NCBI RefSeq assembly: GCF_005484965.1
Contig: NZ_CP034036.1
Location: 1,798,001-1,862,000, forward strand
Reading direction: 5' to 3'
Origin: Brenneria nigrifluens DSM 30175 = ATCC 13028
GTDB lineage: Bacteria; Pseudomonadota; Gammaproteobacteria; Enterobacterales; Enterobacteriaceae
DNA length: 64,000 nt
Both the position numbers and the translations under genes were made by a program. The notes below the pieces were generated by a model, which did no database searches, was not told the origin of the DNA, and saw nothing but the letters and a program-made list of their open reading frames with translations. Below are positions 52,769 through 61,812 of the stretch, piece by piece. Position 1 is the first letter of the stretch. Each line of letters begins with the position of its first letter.

Positions 52769-53817
52769 GCGGCAAGATCCTTACGTGGTTTCAGCGCGGC
52801 TATCTGCTCGCGCCACTGCTGCTGTTCGGCGGTGCCTTCGGTGCGCTGGCCGAATAATTGCGCGATTTGCGTACCGTCCGCGGCATACAGTTCCAGACTG
52901 GTCACGATACCGTCGGCGGTCGGTTTGCGCGTGACCCAGCTCTCGGCGATGGCGTTCTCAATCAGATGCAGCGTGAAATCCTGATTAAAGATATTAATCC
53001 ATTCGGCATGCTGCTCCACCCGTTCCACGCGTTCGATTTTACCGGTAAAAATCTGCACGCAGCCGCGGTTGCCAACAAATACCATAATTTCATTCTGCGC
53101 GTCTTTGGCGGCGAACAGGATCTGTGATAGCGCATGGTTATCAACCTGATAAGCCAGGTCGTCGCTGACGGCGCGGAACGCCTGCTGGCGGGTGAGATTG
53201 TAGCGTTTCAGCAGGATAAAGAACTGGTGAACATCGGTCATCGCCCGCCAGTCGGCTTCGAATTCCGGGTTATGCTGCGCCGCCGGTACTGCTGCTGCGT
53301 CGGCGGCCGGCGGGCGGATCAGCAGCGCGGGGTTTTCGCCGCTGGCGAATGTCGCGATAACCTGCCGCCAGGCCTGACTGTCGGTGTCGTCGGTGGGGTA
53401 AACCTTCAGAATGGCGTCACCCTGATGGTCGAAAAACTGAATGCTTTCACGCTCTCCGCGCGGCGTGGTTTCGCGCAGGAAGAAGGCGGAAGCCCATGAG
53501 TGCAGAAATAGGCGTAAATCCAGTTCGCGCGGATTTAGGATCAGGCCGGCATGCCCGTCCAGATGCTGATTGCGATAATATCCGACGTGCTCATGAACGG
53601 CGTACTCATTGCGCGTAATCGACTTGGTCTTGCCAACCTGCTCCAGCGCGCCCAGCCAGCTTTTGGCGTCTCCTTGCAGGCGCTGCGCGTCATGCCCGAC
53701 GCGCGCGTGCGTTAATTCCGCTTCGCTGATGCCGAGCAGGGCGGCCAGATCGCGGGCGTATTTACGCGGATGCGCAGTTTTAGCATCGAGGTATTGTTGG
53801 TAAAGTGAAGTCTGCAT
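52765..53817 (-). CDS. hmuS: Hemin-degrading factor HmuS
   Basis: HmuS/HemS binds and breaks down heme in the cytosol, releasing iron. Two tandem ATG codons (start bases 53820 and 53817) follow GAGGAAG; the second has better spacing and gives 350 residues (MQTSLYQQYLDAKTAHPRKY). It is a two-repeat HemS fold: N-terminal YARDLAALLGISEAELTHARVG and TKSITRNEYAVHEHVGYY, and C-terminal DVHQFFILLKRYNLTRQQAFR. It is the first gene of the Fur-controlled hmu operon. The receptor gene hmuR, usually upstream, is not here. Confidence 0.93.
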   Translation of the reverse strand: MQTSLYQQYLDAKTAHPRKYARDLAALLGISEAELTHARVGHDAQRLQGDAKSWLGALEQVGKTKSITRNEYAVHEHVGYYRNQHLDGHAGLILNPRELDLRLFLHSWASAFFLRETTPRGERESIQFFDHQGDAILKVYPTDDTDSQAWRQVIATFASGENPALLIRPPAADAAAVPAAQHNPEFEADWRAMTDVHQFFILLKRYNLTRQQAFRAVSDDLAYQVDNHALSQILFAAKDAQNEIMVFVGNRGCVQIFTGKIERVERVEQHAEWINIFNQDFTLHLIENAIAESWVTRKPTADGIVTSLELYAADGTQIAQLFGQRTEGTAEQQQWREQIAALKPRKDLAA

Positions 53818-53869
53818 CATCGCTTCCTCATTCTTTGTCATAGTCACAGCATAGCCACATTGGTCAGAA

Positions 53870-53888
53870 ATTAATGAGAATCATTTTC
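53870..53888 (-). promoter_or_regulatory. Fur box upstream of hmuS
   Basis: ATTAATGAGAATCATTTTC matches the 19-bp Fur consensus (GATAATGATAATCATTATC) at 14-15 positions. It lies about 55 bp before the hmuS start, so iron-repression of hmuSTUV is expected. Confidence 0.85.
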
Positions 53889-53979
53889 ATGTAACAAAAA
53901 AGTTACATCAAGTGAAATTTTCTTAATCCATCAGGATGAAACGGCGACCGGGGCGGGGAAAATGCAGGCTGACGGCGAA

Positions 53980-54939
53980 TTAATTCAGTTGATAAATACC
54001 TGACTGCCAGGGTTGCAGCTCCAGTTTGCCGGCATTGGTCCGCACCTGTTCCTTCATGCCGCTTTCCAGCAGGGTTTTCTTGATTGAGAACGACTCAGGC
54101 AGCGCATAGCTGACGGGCTGTTCCCAGAAATTTACCACGATAAGATATTTCTCGCCGTCCAGAATACGGGTATAAGCATAGACGTCGTTATTGTCGGGAT
54201 CGAGATACTGATAAGCGCCGTAGATTAATGCCGGGGTGGCGCGCTGGGTTAACGCCATCGTGGCCAGCGCTTTGGCGGAAAGTTCGCGCCACTGCGCACG
54301 ATCGTCACCGAAGTGCGACACCAAACGGGGATTATCGTGATTGTTCAGGAAGAAGGTATTCCAGCCATATTCGCCGGTCATGTTATTCAGACGGTTATTA
54401 ATCTGACGAAATTGCGATAATTGCCACGTTTTCTTGCGCCATCTCTCCTCAGACGAGCGGTCAACGCGGATCAGATCGAATAGGTCGCTGCTATGGTTAA
54501 CCACCACGTCGATCATCATATGCATGTCGCGTTTTTTCATCTCGGCTATCAGCAGCTCGAAATCTTCCATGGTGCCGTATTCGCGTATTATTTTGCGGTA
54601 GTCGCGGATATCGTAACCATTATCCACATTCGGCGAGTCATAGTGCGGATTAATCCAGATGCCGTTAACGCCGAGATCTTTTAAATAATCCAGTTTTTCG
54701 GTAATTCCTTTCAGGTCTCCGATGCCATCGCCATTGCTGTCTTTAAATGAACGAGGGTAAATCTGATAAAACACGGCCTCTTTCCACCAGGAAGGATGGA
54801 CCGAAGCGCCATCGTTAATTGCCACAACGGATGAGCTCTCTATGCCGTTATCCTGAGACGATGCGCTGCATAAACCGGAGAAAGTCAAACTCGCCAGTAA
54901 TATGGCGCTGAGTGTTAAACGTTTTTTTAGCATAATCAT
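53980..54939 (-). pseudogene. Sucrose-isomerase-like (GH13) remnant with two in-frame deletions
   Basis: The open frame (319 residues from the ATG at 54939) has a signal peptide (TLSAILLASLTFSGLCSASS) and starts like isomaltulose/trehalulose synthases: WWKEAVFYQIYPRSFKDSNGDG and HYDSPNVDNGYDIRDYRKI. After VVVNHSSD it jumps to FDLIRVDRSSEERW, losing about 145 residues with the catalytic nucleophile Asp and acid Glu. After LTQRATP it jumps to ALIYGAYQYLDPD, losing about 80 more. NHDNPR and the C-terminal beta domain remain. Full-length family members have about 570-600 residues. It is probably inactive, yet the frame is intact. Deletion sizes rest on recalled family sequence. Confidence 0.8.
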
Positions 54940-55241
54940 ATAATAAATAGAGTTACTTATAATTGGTTTTTTTATGACGCTTAAATTATTAATCGCCATG
55001 CCGTTTTACATAGGGTGTCAGGCGCGAAGATGGAATTAATTGCTATAAAAACAATATAATGTAACCGCAATAAGTCATATGTCTTGACTTTGAATTGCGC
55101 ACTTTACCGGGGAATTAATAATGGTCAACTTATAGTTTGCCGCGGTGATTTTATTGTGCGGGAAATAGCGTATCGAGGTGGGCTTAAAAATAAAAACTTA
55201 GCGGAATTATAATATTAAACTTATTTTTAAACCAAGGTAAT
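54940..55241. other. AT-rich gap between the sucrose-isomerase remnant and ppsR
   Basis: About 300 bp, AT-rich, with no reading frame or RNA recognised. It should contain the promoter of the minus-strand remnant. Confidence 0.4.
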
Positions 55242-55268
55242 AAAAAGCGCTCAAATAATAATTTGAGC
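55242..55268 (-). terminator. Intrinsic terminator after ppsR
   Basis: On the minus strand GCTCAAAT, loop TATT, ATTTGAGC, followed by GCTTTTT: a perfect 8-bp stem about 40 bp past the ppsR stop codon. Confidence 0.8.
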
Positions 55269-55306
55269 TTTGAGTGACGGCGGCGCATTTTTGCTTGAAC
55301 CGCCAA

Positions 55307-56128
55307 TTAGTACATGCGCCGGCTCATACCAAGAATATCAATGACTCTGGCGGAAATTTCCTCAACCGAATAATTGGTGGTATTGATATATTTAATCTGG
55401 TGTTTGCGAAACAGTGCCTCGACCTCGTTCAACTCCATACGACACTGGCGCAGGGAAGCATAGCGGCTGTTGCCTATCCGTTCTTCACGAATGGCCGCCA
55501 GTCGCTCGGCGTCGATGGTCAGCCCGAACAGCTTGTGCTGGAAAGGTTTTAACGCTTCAGGCAACCGCAGGTTATCCATATCGTCGGCAATAAAGGGATA
55601 ATTGGCGGCGCGGATACCGAACTGCATCGCCAGATAGAGACTGGTGGGCGTTTTGCCGCAGCGCGATACGCCAAGCAGGATGACCTGCGCCTGATCGAGA
55701 TTGCGCAGTGAAATACCGTCGTCATGAGCCAGCGTATAGTCTATTGCGGCAATGCGCGCGTCATATTTACCCAGATTGTTGGCCGTCAGTCCATGGGTGC
55801 GGTTGGCGATGGGGGTGGGCGGAATATTGAGTTCTTCCTGTAAGGGAGCCACCAGCGCCTGCACGATATCCTGGCAGAACCCTTCGCTGCCGGTGATGAT
55901 GTTGCGCACCGTCGGGGTGACGATAGAGTAAAAAACCAGCGGCCGCACGCCGCTCTGGTGATACAGGGTATTGATCTGCTCGCAAACGGCTTTGGCCCGC
56001 GCTTCACTCTCGACGAAAGGCAAGGTATAGCTGACGGTGTTCACCGGGAATTGCGACAGCACCGCATGGCCGAGCACTTCGGCGGTAATCGCCGTACCGT
56101 CCGAGACATAAAATACGTTTCTTTCCAC
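55307..56128 (-). CDS. ppsR: PEP synthase regulatory protein (kinase/pyrophosphorylase)
   Basis: PpsR switches PEP synthase off by ADP-dependent phosphorylation and on by phosphate-dependent dephosphorylation. The 273-residue DUF299 protein starts MERNVFYVSDGTAITAEVLG. It has the nucleotide-binding loop GVSRCGKTPTSLYLA (about 153-167) and the C-terminal RMELNEVEALFRKHQIKYINTT. It is divergent from its target ppsA, as in E. coli. The 288-bp gap contains a Cra site. Confidence 0.96.
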   Translation of the reverse strand: MERNVFYVSDGTAITAEVLGHAVLSQFPVNTVSYTLPFVESEARAKAVCEQINTLYHQSGVRPLVFYSIVTPTVRNIITGSEGFCQDIVQALVAPLQEELNIPPTPIANRTHGLTANNLGKYDARIAAIDYTLAHDDGISLRNLDQAQVILLGVSRCGKTPTSLYLAMQFGIRAANYPFIADDMDNLRLPEALKPFQHKLFGLTIDAERLAAIREERIGNSRYASLRQCRMELNEVEALFRKHQIKYINTTNYSVEEISARVIDILGMSRRMY

Positions 56129-56300
56129 GTAAACTCCTTAAATGTTTTTTGCCGCCCAATCTCATCAAAATTGTGTTTTGTAGATACTTTTATTAAAACA
56201 GCTTTTCATTATCTCCATGATAAAGATAATGAACTTTTACCATATTGGATTTTTAGCTCATTAACCAATTTTGAGCGATGAAATGGGGTTTTTTCCCAGG

Positions 56301-56314
56301 TTGATCGATTCACC
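56301..56314 (+). promoter_or_regulatory. Cra (FruR) site upstream of ppsA
   Basis: TTGATCGATTCACC on the plus strand is GGTGAATCGATCAA on the other, a full match to the Cra consensus RSTGAAWCSNTHHW. It is centred about 40 bp before a likely start near 56347 (-10 TATGCT at about 56336). Cra activates ppsA in E. coli. Confidence 0.8.
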
Positions 56315-56416
56315 TGTCAATACTTTATAAATCGCTATGCTACGCTGATTAGGTTGAGACTGATTCTTGACTGAATATTTCCATACCCTAAATTGTATGC
56401 AGAAAGGATTTTTTCG

Positions 56417-58795
<2,379 letters not shown>

Positions 58796-58810
58796 CCCGG
58801 TAAAATAATG

Positions 58811-58844
58811 CGCCCGGTAACGCTTGTTTACCGGGCGTTTTTTT
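58811..58844. terminator. Intrinsic terminator after ppsA, shared with apbE
   Basis: CGCCCGGTAA, loop CGCTTGT, TTACCGGGCG, then seven T. It is placed between convergent ppsA and the apbE-like gene and touches the stop codon of the latter. Confidence 0.92.
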
Positions 58845-59889
58845 AGCGGGCGATAAGAAAGGATTTGAACTGCGGCGTCATTACGGCGCTGAAGCCTTTA
58901 TCGGTTTTGGTGATTAAGTAAACCGCCAGTCCCTCCTGCTGCGCCAGTTTTAACGCTTTTTCCGTGCCCAGCACCATTAACCCGGTGTCCCAGCCGTCAG
59001 CCTCCAGCGCCGTTGGCGCGATAACGCTAACCGAAACCAACTGATGGGTGATGGGTTTGCCGCTCGCCGGATCGATAACATGGGAATAGCGTTTGCCGTC
59101 CTGTTCAAAGTAATTGCGGTAGCTGCCGGAGGTGCTGATGGCGTATCCCTGTAAATCGACCGCCGCCTGAATGGCGTTTTCCCGATCGGTCGGTTTCTGG
59201 ATCGCCACGCGCCAGGGGACGCCATCGGCATTGACCCCCCGGCTGGATATTGCTCCGCCCACGGAAACCAGATAGTTGGCGATGCCTTTGCGCAGCATCA
59301 ATTGCGCCAGAACGTCGGCGCCGTAGCCTTCCCCCAGCGTCGACAGATCGACATAGAGGTCGGGGAGATCTTTTTGCAGCCATTCGCCGCGTTGATCGCT
59401 GAGCAGCCGAAGATGGCTTAACCCGACGTTCTGCCGGGCCAGATCGATCTGCTGCTGGCTGGGGATCTGCGTGGGCTGTTTTTGCGGACCGAATCCCCAC
59501 AGATTGACCAGCGGCCCGACGGTAATATCCATGGCGCCGTCGGTTGCTCTGCCGATACGCTGCGCCGCCAGAATAATGTCCGCCATGCCGTTGCTGACGG
59601 GTCGGGGCTCGCCGCCGCGATATTGATTGAATCGCGATAGCGTCGAGTCGTTACGGTAGGTGGAAATCTCGTCATTGGCCTGCTCCAGCAAGCCATCGAT
59701 CTCCTGCTGCAGCCGTTCCTTGCTTTCCGCCACTTCGCCGCTGATTTTGACGCTATAGAAAGTGCCCATGGTTTTTCCCTCAATGGTCAGCAGCGGACGA
59801 GGGGCGGCGACCTGGGGGGCGCTATCGCAGGCCGTAAGCAGGCAGAGCACACAACCAACAAGTAGTAATCCCCTGGCGAGATTAGTCAT
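58843..59889 (-). CDS. apbE: FAD:protein FMN transferase (ApbE)
   Basis: ApbE/Ftp attaches FMN to Thr residues of target flavoproteins such as NqrB, NqrC and RnfG. From MTNLARGLLLVGCVLCLLTA the protein is 348 residues with a lipobox LTAC (Cys about 21). Domain features: TIEGKTMGTFYSVK, DISTYRNDSTLSRFN-like EISTYRNDSTLSRFN, VDLSTLGEGYGADV, and SVIAPTALEADGWDT with the metal-binding Asp and Thr. It acts in the periplasm, anchored to the membrane. Fifteen earlier codons are open but lack a ribosome site. Confidence 0.93.
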   Translation of the reverse strand: MTNLARGLLLVGCVLCLLTACDSAPQVAAPRPLLTIEGKTMGTFYSVKISGEVAESKERLQQEIDGLLEQANDEISTYRNDSTLSRFNQYRGGEPRPVSNGMADIILAAQRIGRATDGAMDITVGPLVNLWGFGPQKQPTQIPSQQQIDLARQNVGLSHLRLLSDQRGEWLQKDLPDLYVDLSTLGEGYGADVLAQLMLRKGIANYLVSVGGAISSRGVNADGVPWRVAIQKPTDRENAIQAAVDLQGYAISTSGSYRNYFEQDGKRYSHVIDPASGKPITHQLVSVSVIAPTALEADGWDTGLMVLGTEKALKLAQQEGLAVYLITKTDKGFSAVMTPQFKSFLIAR

Positions 59890-60026
59890 GAAAAAACTCC
59901 CAAGAATAAAGCAAGGCGCTAACAAATAAAGCAAAGTGCGAGAAATGCAAATAGCAGATTAACAAAAACCTGGCCGACCGCAATTTATGGCGAGAAAAGC
60001 GATGGGGCGGCCTGAAGGAAGAGACA

Positions 60027-60131
60027 AAAAAAAGCCCACCTCAGGGGATGGGCAAAGACTACACACAGCAATTCGTTACTAACTTTGACGAGGAGAAAAC
60101 CTCATTGACAAACAGTAGGTTAAAGCTAGCT
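60027..60131 (-). ncRNA. rprA: RprA small regulatory RNA
   Basis: The minus strand contains AACGAATTGCTGTGTGTAGTC directly followed by TTTGCCCA, identical to the 3' half of E. coli RprA as recalled. It ends in a terminator GCCCA ... TGGGC with a run of eight T (60027 side). The gene is beside ydiK, as in E. coli. RprA is an Hfq-dependent sRNA that activates rpoS translation. The 5' half is divergent but has a TTAAAGCTAGCTTTAA dyad and a GAGG-TTTTCT-CCTC hairpin. The 5' end (about 60131) is an estimate from the TAGCATAGAT -10. The CCCCTGAG stretch found mid-molecule in E. coli occurs here in the terminator loop. Confidence 0.88.
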
Positions 60132-60169
60132 TTAAAATCTATGCTAGAGATTATGCTAAGCCGAGTCAT

Positions 60170-60184
60170 TAAGAATCATCCTAA
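60170..60184 (-). promoter_or_regulatory. RcsB box upstream of rprA
   Basis: On the minus strand TTAGGATGATTCTTA matches the RcsB/RcsAB consensus TAAGGATTATTCTTA at 13 of 15 positions, about 45-50 bp upstream of the estimated rprA start. The Rcs phosphorelay activates rprA in E. coli. Confidence 0.78.
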
Positions 60185-60379
60185 TGGTTAATTATTTTTT
60201 AAGGATTGAGAAAGAGGTAGGTTATTACTGCAATAAAATTACACCGATAATCTGAAATAAGCAAAATTTTTAGGAATAGTCCCGCAAAAACCAGCGTTAA
60301 TCATTAGATTTTTTTATTTATTGTGAGGTGGTAGCCACGGAAGATCTCTTTCGTGGCCGCCGCTATTGCATGGTGCCGC
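60185..60379. other. AT-rich gap between the rprA control region and ydiK
   Basis: About 195 bp of AT-rich sequence downstream of ydiK (minus strand). No gene, strong hairpin or repeat was seen. Confidence 0.4.
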
Positions 60380-61483
60380 CTACTTTTTGTCGGTGTCCTG
60401 CTCAAGAGGAACGATATTTCCCGGTTCGGGAATTTCCTCCATCCAGGCGAAAATCAGCCGGTAGGATACGGCAAGTACCACCGGTCCGATAAACAACCCG
60501 ATCATACCGAAAGCCAGCAATCCGCCAATTACGCCGCACAGGATTAACAGCAGCGGCAGGTCGGCCCCCAGGCGAATCAGCACCGGGCGGATAAAGTTAT
60601 CGATGGTGCCGACCACGCAGCTCAGGACCAGCAGTACCGTTCCCCAGGTGGTGTCTCCGCTCCAGTAGAGCCAGATAATGGCGGGGATCAGTACCGGGAG
60701 CGGGCCCAACTGCACCAGGCAGAACAGAAACATCAGCACCGTCAGCAAGGTGGTGTACGGAATGCCGGAGATGAACAGCCCAAGGCCACCCAGCAGCGAC
60801 TGAACGATGGCGGTCACCACCACGCCCAGCGCCACGGCGCGAATGGACTGCGCCGCCAGGATCACCGCGGTATCGCCGCGCTCCTGCCCGAGGCGGATAG
60901 CGAAATGGCGCACCGCTTTGGCGACGGCTTCCCCTTTATAGTAAAGCAGCGCGCTGAATAACAGCATCAGGGCGCAGTGCACCAGGAAGCGGCCGACGTG
61001 CGCGGCCTGCGCCACCAGCCAGGTGGCGGTTTTGCCCGCATAGGGCTGAATTTTGGAAAACAGGCCGCTGCCGCTGCTTTGCAGCAAGGTTTGCCAACCG
61101 CTGAACAGTTTGTCTCCCACCAGCGGAATAGAGGTCAGCCACTCCAACTGCGGCAGCGAGAAATTTTCCTGGCTGGCTCCCCAGCGCATCAGCGCCGAAC
61201 TGTTGTCGATGGCGCTACTGACCAGTACGGCAATCGGCAACACGAACAGCAGAATCAGCAGCAACGTCATGGCAAGAACGGCCAGGGAACGTCGCCCCCA
61301 AAGCAGATGCTGAAGCTTAATCATCAGCGGCCAGGTCGCGATGACCACCATAGAGGCCCAGGCAAACCCCAGAATAAAGGGTTGCACCACCCAAAAGCAG
61401 GCGATGATCATAATGGCGATAAACAGCAGGCTAAATAATATTCTGGCCAGGTCGAAACGCTGTTGTTGAGATTTTCTTATCAA
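60380..61483 (-). CDS. ydiK: YdiK, AI-2E family transporter
   Basis: The product is an inner-membrane protein of the AI-2E/PerM family with about eight hydrophobic segments. Conserved stretches include WVVQPFILGFAWASMVVIATWP, AQAAHVGRFLVHCALMLLFSALLYYKGE, LVQLGPLPVLIPAIIWLYWSGDTTWGTVLLV and IGLFIGPVVLAV. A TTG at 61483 with GAGGT 8 nt upstream gives 367 residues and aligns with the E. coli start (370 residues). The longer ATG frame adds 44 residues without family similarity. The substrate is unknown. Confidence 0.9.
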   Translation of the reverse strand: MIRKSQQQRFDLARILFSLLFIAIMIIACFWVVQPFILGFAWASMVVIATWPLMIKLQHLLWGRRSLAVLAMTLLLILLFVLPIAVLVSSAIDNSSALMRWGASQENFSLPQLEWLTSIPLVGDKLFSGWQTLLQSSGSGLFSKIQPYAGKTATWLVAQAAHVGRFLVHCALMLLFSALLYYKGEAVAKAVRHFAIRLGQERGDTAVILAAQSIRAVALGVVVTAIVQSLLGGLGLFISGIPYTTLLTVLMFLFCLVQLGPLPVLIPAIIWLYWSGDTTWGTVLLVLSCVVGTIDNFIRPVLIRLGADLPLLLILCGVIGGLLAFGMIGLFIGPVVLAVSYRLIFAWMEEIPEPGNIVPLEQDTDKK

Positions 61484-61812
61484 TGAATAATACCTCGGTA
61501 AGTAGACATAATGTCTGAAAGCAACGCCGCTTTGGCAAGGCGATGAAAGCGGCAATGATTTATCATGAGATATTTCCGCCGTTTTTAACAGTCCGTTGAA
61601 CAGATTGTTGGTCAAAGGGTGTAAACCCGTTACGCCGTGTGTTTTTTATCGATTCAGCGGCGCGGCCGCGTGAAATATGATAAAACGTGATAAGTCTGAT
61701 GGTCGGATAAACGGACGGCTGGATTACAGGGATGGTTGGCGCAAATCGTTTCATCACAGACACCTAACGTCATATTGGCAAACATTTCTTGTTCGGACAG
61801 GGTCAAAAAATA
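61484..61812. other. Divergent intergenic region ydiK/ydiJ
   Basis: About 330 bp with promoters for both directions expected. An AAATCGTTTCATC (61743-61755) partly matches a Cra half-consensus but is not convincing. No other structure was recognised. Confidence 0.4.
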
